Of a stretch of DNA of 64,000 nucleotides, positions 35,642 through 44,030 are shown one piece after another. The notes under the pieces are model-generated. The model made no database searches. It was not told where the DNA came from and saw nothing but the letters and a program-made list of their open reading frames with translations. Within the stretch, counting starts at the first letter, position 1; each line of letters starts with the position of its first letter. The position numbers and the translations under genes are program-made. This stretch comes from Bradyrhizobium embrapense (GTDB lineage Bacteria; Pseudomonadota; Alphaproteobacteria; Rhizobiales; Xanthobacteraceae), in the NCBI RefSeq assembly GCF_001189235.2, contig NZ_LFIP02000005.1, forward strand, positions 62,001 to 126,000. The letters run 5' to 3'.

Positions 35642-36316
35642 TCAGTCGAGCTCGCGGCGGCGATCGAGAACCGGCGCAGATGATGCGATCCACGGCGCTT
35701 CGCGCACCCGCCGCATCGCTTGCGCCCGGCGCGGCAGGCCGAGTTTCTGCAGCACGTGATGGACGTGATGCTTGACGGTGGCAAGACTGAGATTGAGATC
35801 GCGCGCGATCTCCTTGTTCGACATGCCTTGCCCGATGAGCTTGAGAACCTCGCCTTCGCGGCGCGTCAAGCCCTGGTCCGTGTCGATAGCATCCGTCTGA
35901 CGTTCCATGCAAAATAGCGCGCGCAGCAGTCCGCCGGAGATCTCGGCGCTGCAGGCGAGCCGCCCGGATGCCACGTCCGACAGCGCGCGGCACAGCTCGT
36001 CGAAACTGGCATTCCGGGAAATGTAGCCGCTGAACCCGGCCCGGCCGCAGCGGACCACGTCGCGCCGGTCCTCGTTGAGGCCGAGCGCCACCAGCGCGAT
36101 CTCCGCATGCTCACTCGCAATCACGCGCACTTCGTCGAGATCGATGCCCTGCGTGACGTCGATCAGAATGACGCTCACACTGCCGGTCTCGAGGGTCGCG
36201 CGCAGGCCGGAGAGATCGGAAACCGCCGCCTCGACGGCAAACTCGGCGTGGTTCTGGAAACTCGAGGTGAGCCCCTCGCTGAACAGCCTGATCGGCGTGA
36301 CGACCGCGATCCTCAT
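35642..36316 (-). CDS. LuxR/NarL-type regulator with degenerate receiver domain
   Basis: 224 aa from ATG 36316, with GAGGA close before it. The receiver-like domain (1-120) keeps the central Asp53 (ILIDVTQ) but lacks the paired acidic residues near the start (VVTPIRLF instead of a DD/DE pair) and the conserved Lys (GYISRN). The C-terminal LuxR HTH spans 148-205 (LTRREGEVLKLIGQGMSNKE, LSLATVKHHVHHVLQKL). Phosphorylation is therefore doubtful and another signal is likely. Upstream of and co-oriented with the PatA/G-like protease, it is the best candidate for its regulator. Confidence 0.85.
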   Translation of the reverse strand: MRIAVVTPIRLFSEGLTSSFQNHAEFAVEAAVSDLSGLRATLETGSVSVILIDVTQGIDLDEVRVIASEHAEIALVALGLNEDRRDVVRCGRAGFSGYISRNASFDELCRALSDVASGRLACSAEISGGLLRALFCMERQTDAIDTDQGLTRREGEVLKLIGQGMSNKEIARDLNLSLATVKHHVHHVLQKLGLPRRAQAMRRVREAPWIASSAPVLDRRRELD

Positions 36317-36751
36317 ATTATCCTCGAACTCAACAAAATGGCGGATGGAAAGCCGTCTGGTGGTCGACGGTACCGGCATCCAGAAAGTCATGAAGGTAAG
36401 TATGCGGTATGCTGCCAGAGGTTGTATCGATATCGGGTCGAAATTACGGCGTTGATGCGCGCCGGATCAAGAGATGCAGTTCACATTGCCGCGTCGTCGG
36501 GAATTGCGCAGCCCGATCTGATGTGTTGCATATCGCGACAAGACGAAGACGCGGGGAGCGGGCGTGCGATGGCGATGCAGGAAATCTGAAGGCGACTTCA
36601 ACGCCGTAGTCGTCGACCGCTAGATATTTAGACAATTGACGCGTGCGGGCCCGGATGCTCTGTACAACATTGTGTGTTCTCCAAGATGCGGCGTGAGCGA
36701 GGCAATGCGCGCCTCGCACGTGCTTAGATTCAGGCAGATCGGCAAGGTTCC
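36317..36751. other. Divergent promoter region, regulator / trypsin-like protease
   Basis: 435 bp, somewhat lower in GC than its surroundings. No gene recognised. It must contain promoters for the LuxR-type gene (left) and the secreted protease (right). A TTGACG at about 36635 could be a -35 element, without a good partner. Confidence 0.35.
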
Positions 36752-37513
36752 ATGACGAGATTTATTCGAGCGGCAGCCCTTCTGACCCTGTTGATGGCAA
36801 CGCCGGCGGTAGCGATCGTCGGTGGTGGCGCACCATCGACGGATGGCGTCGCGCGCGCCGTCGTCACCATCGTCGGCTCGCGTGGCAATTTCTGCACCGG
36901 CGCGCTGATCGCGCCGAAGGTGGTGCTGACTGCGGCACATTGCGTGCAGCCCGGTGCCGACTACAAGATCGTCGAGTATGGGCCGGACCGGCAGCCGAAG
37001 CTGCAGGACGTCAAGACGGTTGCGATCCATCCCGGGTTTCGGATGCAGGCGATGACCAATCATGTGGCGACCGCCGATGTCGCGCTGCTGCAGCTTGCGG
37101 CGCCAGTCGCTGGCAAGGCGCCGGCCGTGCTGGGCATGCCCAACATTCCGATCCAGACCGGCGGCCGCTTTACCGTCGCGGGTGTCGGTGTCACCGTCAG
37201 CGGCGACGGCAAGAGCGGCGGCAGCATTCGTGTCGCGGGCCTGATCGCGAGCGGTAAGCCCGGCACGCTGCAGATCCGTCTCGTCGATCCGGTCGGGCAG
37301 GGTGTGCGCGACGGCCTTGGCGCCTGCACCGGCGATTCCGGAGCGCCCGTGTTCGAGGACAAGCAAGGCGGACCCGTCATCGTCGGCGTGGTGAGCTGGT
37401 CCACCGGCCCGAACGGCACCGCCGGCTGCGGCGGCATCACCGGCGTGACGCCGCTTACGCTCTATCGCGACTGGGTGATGCAGACCGCGCTGCAGTGGGG
37501 CGCGAGCTTTTAG
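36752..37513 (+). CDS. Secreted trypsin-like serine protease (S1)
   Basis: 253 aa. Signal peptide RFIRAAALLTLLMATPAVA is followed directly by the mature N-terminus IVGGG, the classic trypsin start, so maturation may need only signal cleavage. Complete triad: His63 (TAAHC), Asp109 (ATADVALL), Ser196 (CTGDSGAPV). Several Cys suit disulphides in the periplasm or outside. It is divergent from the LuxR-type regulator of the PatA/G-like cluster, so co-regulation is possible. Residue choice in the specificity pocket is not assignable with confidence. Confidence 0.9.
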   Translation: MTRFIRAAALLTLLMATPAVAIVGGGAPSTDGVARAVVTIVGSRGNFCTGALIAPKVVLTAAHCVQPGADYKIVEYGPDRQPKLQDVKTVAIHPGFRMQAMTNHVATADVALLQLAAPVAGKAPAVLGMPNIPIQTGGRFTVAGVGVTVSGDGKSGGSIRVAGLIASGKPGTLQIRLVDPVGQGVRDGLGACTGDSGAPVFEDKQGGPVIVGVVSWSTGPNGTAGCGGITGVTPLTLYRDWVMQTALQWGASF

Positions 37514-37550
37514 CCCAAAATTGTATGCTTCGGACGGCTCGCACTCGCAG

Positions 37551-37598
37551 TTCCGTCATCCTGAGGCTCGCTCCGCTCGCACCTCAGGATAACGGAAC
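37551..37598. repeat. Palindromic repeat at convergent gene ends
   Basis: TTCCGTCATCCTGAGG ... CCTCAGGATAACGGAA around a CGCTCCGCTCG centre. Related to the CATCCTGAGG elements at 44823-44947 and 63921-63959. It lies between two converging genes and may terminate both. Confidence 0.6.
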
Positions 37599-37620
37599 GT
37601 AGAGCGCGCGCGTCTGAAAC

Positions 37621-39843
37621 CTAATGCCCCGCCGCCTTGTTGGCGGCGGCGTTGTTCAGCACGATCAGGCCGTCGACGGCGACGCCGAGCTTGCTGTTGA
37701 TCAGGAACGGATTGACGTCGATCGAGGCGATGCGGCCATTGGCGTCGGCCATCAGGTTGGAGAGCCCGACCAGCGCCTTCACCGCCGACGCCTCGTGCAG
37801 CGCAGGCTTGCCGCGATAGCCCTTCAACTTGACTCCGGCCTTGGTCTTGGCGATCAGCTCCTTCGCCTCGGCGGCATCGAGCGGCGCGCCGGCAAGGGCG
37901 ACGTCCTTCATCAGCTCGATGTCGACGCCGCCGGTGCCGAACAGCACCACGGGGCCCATCTCGGCATCGAGCGAGGCGCCGACCACGAGCTCGAGGTCGG
38001 CCTTGACCTGCTGCGCGATCAGGATGCCCTCGAGCTTCGGCTTGCCCTTCAGCTTCTTCACCCGCGCGGTGATGTCGTTGAACGCCTTCTTCACCTCTGC
38101 GGCGTTGGCAAGGTTCAGGACCACACCGCCGATATCCGACTTGTGCAGGATATCGGGGCTGACAACCTTCGCGACCACCGGGAAGCCGATCGTCTTGGCG
38201 ATCTTCACGGCCTCGGCCGCGGTCTGCGCGACGTCTTCCTTCGAGATCGGGATGCCGTAGGCCTTGAGCAGTTGCTTCGAGGCGACCTCGTCGAGCGCGG
38301 CGGCGCCGTTGGCGGCCTTCAGCGTCTTCTCCAGCACCGCGCGCGCGGAGGCCTTCGAGCTCGACACGATGTCGGGCACTTCCTTGCGCAGACCGGAATA
38401 TTCGATCAACGACTTGATCGCGCCGACCGCGCGGTCGAGGCCCTGCAAGACCGTGATATTGGGCAGCGACTTGCGTAGTCCCTTGGTAAAGTCAGTGAAG
38501 CCGATCGACATCGCGCTGATATAGATCACCGGCTTGTTGGCCTGGCCCGCCATGTCGTTGACGATCCGCAGATTGCGCTCGCGCAGCTCGTGCGGCGCCT
38601 TCGGCAGCTCGGCGTCGATGATGATGATGTCGGTGTCGGGATCGTCGATCATGATCTTGATCGACTTCATGTAGACGGAAGGATCGACCACCGCGGCGAA
38701 GCCGGCGTCGAGCGGGTTGCCGACGATGCTGCCGGGCCCGAGCATCTTCGCCAATTGCTCCGATGCATTGGGGCTCAGCGGCGCGAAATTCAGGCCGGCG
38801 GAATAGAACGCGTCGATCAAGAGGCCGCGCTTGCCGCCCGACAGCGACACCGCCGCGAGGCGGTTGCCCTTCGGCGGGTCGGCATGGACGAAACATTCGG
38901 TGGTTTCGATCAATTCATCCAGCCCGCGCACGCGGATCACGCCTTCGCGGGTCGAGATCGCATCGAATGTCTCGATCGAGCCGGCGAGCGCGCCGGTATG
39001 TGCCATCGCGGCGGCCCGGCCACCCTCGGAGGCGCCGAGCTTGAGCGCGATCACCGGCTTGCCCGCGGCGCGCGCCGCCTTGCAGGCATCGCGGAATACT
39101 TTGGTGTTCCTGACGCCTTCGAGATAGACCACGATGACCCGGATGCTCGGATCGGCGGCGAAATAGCTCATCAGGTCCGGGGTCTCGAGCCCGGATTCAT
39201 TGCCTGTGGTGACCATGTAGCCGACGCCGACGCCGCGATCCTCCAGAGCCTGGCGGATCGCCATCACGATCGCGCCGGATTGGCCGGCGATCGCAACCGC
39301 GCCCGGCTCCATCGTGACGATGCGATCGTCGATATTGGTGAACAGGTTCTCGCCGGCGCTGAGATTGCCGAGGCAATTTGGGCCGGTGACCGCGAGCCCG
39401 GTCTCCTTGATCGCCTGCTTCAGCTCGACCGCGAGCCGCTGGCTTTCTTCGTCCTGCAGCTCGCTGAAGCCCGATGTGACGATGGTCGCCGAGCGGGCGC
39501 CGGCAGCGGCCGCGTCGCGGATCACCTGCACGGCAAAGCGGGCCGGCACCAGCACCAGCACGTGGTCGGGCTTTTCGGGAAGGCTGGCGAAATCCTTGTA
39601 GCAGGTGACGCCCCAGATCGTTTCGCGCTTGGCGTTGATCGGAAACAGGCCGCCGGCATATTGGTATTTGATGAGATTGTTCCAGATCCGTTCGGCGTAG
39701 TTGCCGGGCTTGTCGGTGGCGCCGACCAGCACAATGTTGCGCGGGTGCAGCATCGCATGGACGCTTTTGACAATGTCGCTGGCGTCAGCGGGCGGTGCCC
39801 ATTTGCGGGACGAGTGTGACGTGCTGCCTGCGAAAGCTTCCAT
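37621..39843 (-). CDS. Acyl-CoA synthetase (NDP-forming), acetate-CoA ligase family
   Basis: 740 aa from ATG 39843. Domains: CoA-binding (LHPRNIVLVGATDKPGNYAERIWNN), succinyl-CoA-ligase-like region (GPNCLGNLSAGENLF; the active-site His is near AMAHTGALAGS), and a C-terminal ATP-grasp domain (KTIGFPVVAKVVSPDILHKSDIGGVVLNL, GAPLDAAEAKELI). This fused alpha-beta order is typical of bacterial ADP-forming enzymes and protein-acetylation relatives. It makes or uses acyl-CoA with ADP+Pi. The substrate is unknown; no GNAT domain is fused. The in-frame extension to 39897 seems non-coding. Confidence 0.92.
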   Translation of the reverse strand: MEAFAGSTSHSSRKWAPPADASDIVKSVHAMLHPRNIVLVGATDKPGNYAERIWNNLIKYQYAGGLFPINAKRETIWGVTCYKDFASLPEKPDHVLVLVPARFAVQVIRDAAAAGARSATIVTSGFSELQDEESQRLAVELKQAIKETGLAVTGPNCLGNLSAGENLFTNIDDRIVTMEPGAVAIAGQSGAIVMAIRQALEDRGVGVGYMVTTGNESGLETPDLMSYFAADPSIRVIVVYLEGVRNTKVFRDACKAARAAGKPVIALKLGASEGGRAAAMAHTGALAGSIETFDAISTREGVIRVRGLDELIETTECFVHADPPKGNRLAAVSLSGGKRGLLIDAFYSAGLNFAPLSPNASEQLAKMLGPGSIVGNPLDAGFAAVVDPSVYMKSIKIMIDDPDTDIIIIDAELPKAPHELRERNLRIVNDMAGQANKPVIYISAMSIGFTDFTKGLRKSLPNITVLQGLDRAVGAIKSLIEYSGLRKEVPDIVSSSKASARAVLEKTLKAANGAAALDEVASKQLLKAYGIPISKEDVAQTAAEAVKIAKTIGFPVVAKVVSPDILHKSDIGGVVLNLANAAEVKKAFNDITARVKKLKGKPKLEGILIAQQVKADLELVVGASLDAEMGPVVLFGTGGVDIELMKDVALAGAPLDAAEAKELIAKTKAGVKLKGYRGKPALHEASAVKALVGLSNLMADANGRIASIDVNPFLINSKLGVAVDGLIVLNNAAANKAAGH

Positions 39844-40010
39844 GGAGCCTGCCCTTATCCTTGTTCTGTTCGTTTCCTCTGGCCCACGGCGGGTCACCGC
39901 AGAACGTGATTTTCATTGTTTTTATGGCCGATGGAAGGGGGTAGCAACTCACGCTGCTGCAAGTCAGGGCAACGCTTGCAATATCCCGGCAGGCGCAAAA
40001 TCGGTGCGCG

Positions 40011-40580
40011 TCAGGAACCGGATTCGATCATGGTCGCGTGCAGCAGATAGCGTTCGGGGCCCGAGGTCAGCGCGTCGAATGGCCAGCAGGTCGAGAGCAC
40101 CAGCTCATACCGGTCGGTGAGCGGATCGATGCCGGATTGGTCGAAGCGGACGACCGCGCTGCGATCGGCGCGGTAGCGAAACATCCTGCCGTCGCTTCGC
40201 GTGACGTCGATCTCGTCGCCGATTGTGACATCTTTCAGAAACCGGAAATGGGTGTCGCGATGCGCGGAATAGACCGCGACGCCCGGCTGGCCGGCATCGA
40301 CGCTCTGCTCGACATGGCCGGGACCGAACGCCAGCGCCTGGCCGCTGCTCCCGGCCAGCACGATCGCGGAAGCATGCAGGCGCTTCACCTCGATCCTGGC
40401 CACCGGCCAGGTGTCGGCCCAGCGCCACGGTTTTACCGGATGGTCGGTTGCGATGCTCTGTGTAAAGGCGCGCTCCAGCAGCACCTGCGCAAGCAGCGCC
40501 TTGGCATGGATGTAGGCGCCCTGGCCGAACAGGATCAGGCCGATGAGGGCGAAGGCGAGGGGCGGGATGAAGCGGGGCAT
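40011..40580 (-). CDS. Class GN sortase
   Basis: 189 aa Gram-negative sortase. A membrane anchor (PPLAFALIGLILFGQGAYIHAKA) is followed by the catalytic domain with His107 in SAHRDTHF, Cys165 in VLSTCWPF and Arg177 in PERYLL. ATG 40580 has GGGAG 7 bp before; the frame reaches back to 40763 only through a repeat. It pairs with the LPKTA-bearing VWA protein encoded just upstream, a known two-gene unit of Proteobacteria in which the sortase has that one substrate. Confidence 0.93.
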   Translation of the reverse strand: MPRFIPPLAFALIGLILFGQGAYIHAKALLAQVLLERAFTQSIATDHPVKPWRWADTWPVARIEVKRLHASAIVLAGSSGQALAFGPGHVEQSVDAGQPGVAVYSAHRDTHFRFLKDVTIGDEIDVTRSDGRMFRYRADRSAVVRFDQSGIDPLTDRYELVLSTCWPFDALTSGPERYLLHATMIESGS

Positions 40581-40591
40581 GCTCTTACTCC

Positions 40592-40679
40592 CGTCATTGC
40601 GAGCGTAAAGCGAAGCAATCCATCGAGCGGCATGTGCGGACCCATGGATAGCTTCGTCGCTTCGCTCCTCGCAATGACG
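40592..40679. repeat. CATTGCGAG palindromic repeat
   Basis: CGTCATTGCGAGCG-AAAGCGAAGCAATCCAT at one side and CTTCGTCGCTTCGCTCCTCGCAATGACG at the other form a long imperfect inverted repeat, a common alphaproteobacterial REP-like element. It occupies the gap between the sortase substrate and sortase genes. Confidence 0.7.
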
Positions 40680-40695
40680 CTTGGTGAGAAAAGTG

Positions 40696-40739
40696 GCGCG
40701 CGCGGCCCCCGGGGGGACGGGTGAGAAGGCCGCGCGCGC
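40696..40739 (-). other. Strong intercistronic hairpin before the sortase gene
   Basis: GCGCGCGCGGCC / GGCCGCGCGCGC, a perfect 12-bp stem with a 20-nt loop, 43 bp after the stop of the sortase substrate gene. No U tract on the minus strand. It could attenuate read-through so that enzyme is made in smaller amount than substrate (inference). Confidence 0.6.
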
Positions 40740-40782
40740 TCTGAAAGAGAAGGTCGGGGGCACCTCCTCCTTTCATCCGACG

Positions 40783-43056
40783 TCAGTGGGACGACGTCTG
40801 ACGCCGGTTGAACACCAGAAGCAGAAGGCTGACCGTGAGCAGGATCACGCCTGCGATCATCTTCAGCTCGGCATCGGTCGCGGTCTTCGGCAGCTGGATG
40901 ATGCCGGGACCTGGAGCTGCGACCGGTGATCGCTTCAGCGCGGCGAGCTGCAGCTTGCCGTCGCCGGCGTCGGCGCGACGCTCGCCCGGGGCGGCCGGCA
41001 GGCGCGGACGCTCACCGAACACCTTTGCGAAATCCCAGCCAGCAGGCAGGTTGAGCGGCAGTTCGGAGAGCTTCAGTGGCTCGCCTTCGGGACGGCTCGG
41101 CGTCTTGTCGACTGCAACGAGGCTGGTCAGCCGCGTCACAAGCTGATGCTCCAGCGCCAGCGCAAGGATGGTCTTGTCGGCGTCCTCCGGGCTCGCCTGC
41201 CGCGTGGTGCGCGCAACCTCGGCGTCCGCGATCTTGCGGCGTGCCCACAGCTTGGAGAGACCCTTGCCTTCGGCGGCATTCGCGAGCGGCAGCGTCACGC
41301 TCCACGGACGATCGCCGATGCGGCCCTTGATCTCGACCGAGCCGGTGAGCTTGTCGAGCTTCGCAGCCAGCACCAGCGGCTCGTCGCGATAGATGTCGGG
41401 GAGCGCCGACGGCGTCAGGTCGGCCGTCGCCTCGGAAAATTTTGCGGCGAGGTTGGTCACCGCGGGATTCTCCAGCTTGGCGAACAGGTCACGCATCCGC
41501 TCGTCGACCTGCTCGACGGAGCCGATATGGGTGAAGGTGCCGCGGCCGAGCTCGGCGGCGCGCGTCATCAGATAGGTGTTCGGCGCCGAGCCGATCCCGA
41601 CCATGAAGATGCGCGAGCGGCCGCGTAGCGCGCTGATGGTCTCGAACAATTGCTGCTCGTTGCCGATCGCGCCGTCGGTCAGGAACACCACCTGGCGGAC
41701 ATGGTCGGCGTCGTCATGGCTTGTGTCGGAGAGAGCCGCGCGCATCGCCGGCACCATCTCGGTGCCGCCGCGGGCCTGTATCGCACTGACGAACGACGTC
41801 GCGTTCCGGAGATTGTCGCTGGTCGCCGCGACCGGCGTTGGAAACAGCGTGTCCATGGTGTCGTCGAAGCGGATCACGTTGAAGCGGTCGGTCGGCTGCA
41901 GGCGGCCGAGCGCGTAAATGAGGCTCGCCTTGGCCTGGATGATCGAGGTGCCGCCCATCGAGCCGGAATTGTCGATCACGAAGATCACCTCGCGGGGGAG
42001 CTGCTTCTGTTGCGCCTGTTCGACCGACGGCGGGGTGACGAAGGCCAGCAGATAGTTGGAATTGCCGACATGCTCGCGGAACAGCCCGACCGACGGCGCC
42101 TTCTCGGCGGCCGGCTTCCAGGTCAGCTCGAAATCGCGATCGGCCGGTATCGGGCCTTCGGCGAGCTTGACGATGCGCGTCGTGCTGTCGGGGCTCTCGA
42201 TCCTGACCTGGTGGAAATGGCTCTTCACCTCGCCGAGCGGGAAGCCGGCGTTGAGGTGCACCGTGATGTTGGTCGGATTGACCGGGCCATTCGTCGCGGG
42301 ATCAAGCACCTCGGAGGCGATGCGATCGCGGTCCGGCACCGGATCGGTCGTGGTGGCGCCCCAGCCGCTGCCGTCTGCACGGAGGTCGACGCTCTGCACG
42401 ACAGGACGCGGATTGTAGCGGGGGCCGACCACCATCGGCACCCGCAGCGAGAATTCGTTGCCGTTCTGCTGCACCGGCTCCTGATACTCGATCTGCACCA
42501 GGACGGTTTCGCCGGGGCCGATATTAGCCACGGAGTTGGTGAAGATGTTCGGCCGCTCCTGTTCGGTGAGCGCGGCCTTCTGGCCGTTCTGCTTGGCCTG
42601 CTCGTAGATCGCGCGGGCCTGCTGCCGCTCCTTGATGTCGCCGACCACGATGCGATCGCCGACCACCATCTTCAGCGTGTCGACCGCGCCGCCGGCCGGC
42701 AGCGGATAGACATAGGTCGCTTCCACCCAGTCCTTGGTCGGGTTGCGGAAGATCTGGGTGACGCGGGCGCGGACGGTCGGCCCCGACACCGCGAGGTCGA
42801 CATCGACGCCGAGCCTCAGTGCATCCCTGTAGCCGTCGTCGGTCTTGAACAGCAGCGAGCCGGAGCGCGCATCGCTTGGCCGCAGCACCCCTTGTTGCGG
42901 CAGCTCCGCCGACCACACCGGATCAAAGCTCACGAACAGCGCCGCAAAGCCGATCGCCAGCGCGGCCACACCTTCCACCAGGAAGAACAGCGCAATGCGC
43001 ATCCGGCGCGACATCCGGATCTGCGGGCTGCTTTCACATGCATCGTAAATCGTCAT
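40783..43056 (-). CDS. Sortase-target VIT/VWA surface protein (marine proteobacterial sortase target family)
   Basis: 757 aa. N-terminal membrane segment (IALFFLVEGVAALAIGFAALF, an anchor or signal), a VIT domain (about 70-190, VTQIFRNPTKDWVEATYVYPLP), a VWA domain (about 350-520) with MIDAS VIDNSGSMGG and VFLTDGAIG, and a C-terminal sorting signal: LPKTATD at 722, a hydrophobic helix, and the basic tail FNRRQ. The downstream class GN sortase should cut at LPKTA and attach it. ATG 43056 has GGGAG 10 bp before. Function of these proteins is unknown, possibly adhesion. Confidence 0.93.
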   Translation of the reverse strand: MTIYDACESSPQIRMSRRMRIALFFLVEGVAALAIGFAALFVSFDPVWSAELPQQGVLRPSDARSGSLLFKTDDGYRDALRLGVDVDLAVSGPTVRARVTQIFRNPTKDWVEATYVYPLPAGGAVDTLKMVVGDRIVVGDIKERQQARAIYEQAKQNGQKAALTEQERPNIFTNSVANIGPGETVLVQIEYQEPVQQNGNEFSLRVPMVVGPRYNPRPVVQSVDLRADGSGWGATTTDPVPDRDRIASEVLDPATNGPVNPTNITVHLNAGFPLGEVKSHFHQVRIESPDSTTRIVKLAEGPIPADRDFELTWKPAAEKAPSVGLFREHVGNSNYLLAFVTPPSVEQAQQKQLPREVIFVIDNSGSMGGTSIIQAKASLIYALGRLQPTDRFNVIRFDDTMDTLFPTPVAATSDNLRNATSFVSAIQARGGTEMVPAMRAALSDTSHDDADHVRQVVFLTDGAIGNEQQLFETISALRGRSRIFMVGIGSAPNTYLMTRAAELGRGTFTHIGSVEQVDERMRDLFAKLENPAVTNLAAKFSEATADLTPSALPDIYRDEPLVLAAKLDKLTGSVEIKGRIGDRPWSVTLPLANAAEGKGLSKLWARRKIADAEVARTTRQASPEDADKTILALALEHQLVTRLTSLVAVDKTPSRPEGEPLKLSELPLNLPAGWDFAKVFGERPRLPAAPGERRADAGDGKLQLAALKRSPVAAPGPGIIQLPKTATDAELKMIAGVILLTVSLLLLVFNRRQTSSH

Positions 43057-43192
43057 CTTCGTCACTCCCGAGCGAGACTTTCGCTGCTTCGCAATCATGG
43101 AGAGCGGCGGTTTCGGCGCGAGCAGAACGATTGGCAATGATTGGCCGCCGTCCGGCGCGGCCCGCCGCCGGCCGAGGCGGGTTTGTGCGGTT

Positions 43193-43221
43193 TTGTGATG
43201 GATTGTCCGGTCTGCTAGAGT
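43193..43221 (+). promoter_or_regulatory. Possible sigma-70 promoter of XRE gene
   Basis: TTGTGA (43193) and TAGAGT (43216) with 17-bp spacing, each 4/6 to consensus, 35 bp before the XRE-family start. Weak evidence. Confidence 0.3.
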
Positions 43222-43255
43222 GTGCTGAATCGAGGGGAACCGGGCAGGAATCTGG

Positions 43256-44020
43256 ATGCCGACGCCTGACAAGCAGCTATCCGCGGAGCAGAGCCGGCAG
43301 GTCGCGGAGACCATCCGGGAGGAAATCGCGCGCCGCCGTATCTCGCGGCAGACGCTGGCCGAGCAGGCCAAGCTCAGCCTATCGACGTTGGAGAAGGTGC
43401 TTGGTGGCCGCCGCCCGTTCACGCTGGCGACCACCGTGCGGCTCGAGCAGGCGCTCGGCGTGTCCTTGCGCAAGCTGCCGGAGACGATCACGGTAACCGC
43501 GCCCGTCAATGGCGGCATCGCGCCCGACAGTCTCGGATCCTATTCGCGCCGTGCGGTGGCACGGATCGAAGGGACTTACATCACGGTGCGTCCGTCGTTC
43601 GGCGAGCCGGACGCGTTGTATGCCTATCGCACCGAGATCGCCTGGGACGATGCGGCGTCATCGCTCGGCTTCCGCGAGGGCGAGCGGCAGGATGCCGATT
43701 ACACCCAATATGGCGAGGTGGCGGTGCCCAATGAATCCGGCTTCGTCTATCTCGTCACCAACCGGCATGGCCAGCATCGCGTGATCACGGTCTCGCGGCC
43801 GCGCAATTCCGGCGAGATGTACGGCATCATCACCACGCTGCTCGCCGGCCGCGGCTCGCTGCTGACGCCGGTCGCTGCGCCGATCGCGTTCCTGCCGGTG
43901 AAGAACGTGCCGAAGCCGAGTCTCGGCCGGGTATCGGCCGATGACGCGAACTTCGCGCTCTATCGCGAGCACGTGCGGCGCACGATCGACGAGCCGTTCG
44001 CGATTTTCTTGCCGGGATAA
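43256..44020 (+). CDS. XRE-family helix-turn-helix regulator with C-terminal sensory region
   Basis: 254 aa. The HTH lies at about 20-65 (ISRQTLAEQAKLSLSTLEKV, then PFTLATTVRLEQALGVSL). The remaining 180 residues, starting near GSYSRRAVARIEGTYITVRP, are a beta-rich region probably sensing a ligand; I know no name for it. AGGA lies 7 bp before the ATG. It is divergent from the sortase-substrate gene across a 200-bp gap, so regulation of that surface-protein operon is a reasonable guess. Confidence 0.85.
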   Translation: MPTPDKQLSAEQSRQVAETIREEIARRRISRQTLAEQAKLSLSTLEKVLGGRRPFTLATTVRLEQALGVSLRKLPETITVTAPVNGGIAPDSLGSYSRRAVARIEGTYITVRPSFGEPDALYAYRTEIAWDDAASSLGFREGERQDADYTQYGEVAVPNESGFVYLVTNRHGQHRVITVSRPRNSGEMYGIITTLLAGRGSLLTPVAAPIAFLPVKNVPKPSLGRVSADDANFALYREHVRRTIDEPFAIFLPG

Positions 44021-44030
44021 TGAGGCAAGG

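Noticed and set aside
40580-40763. N-terminal extension of the sortase
   Set aside because: The extra residues are the translation of the REP repeat and hairpin; the ATG at 40580 has its own ribosome site.
41650-43140. 496-codon plus-strand frame opposite the sortase substrate
   Set aside because: Antisense shadow; the VIT/VWA/LPKTA protein is clear on the other strand.
43056-43518. 154-residue N-terminal extension of the sortase substrate
   Set aside because: No ribosome site, unrelated composition, and it would overlap the divergent XRE-family gene.
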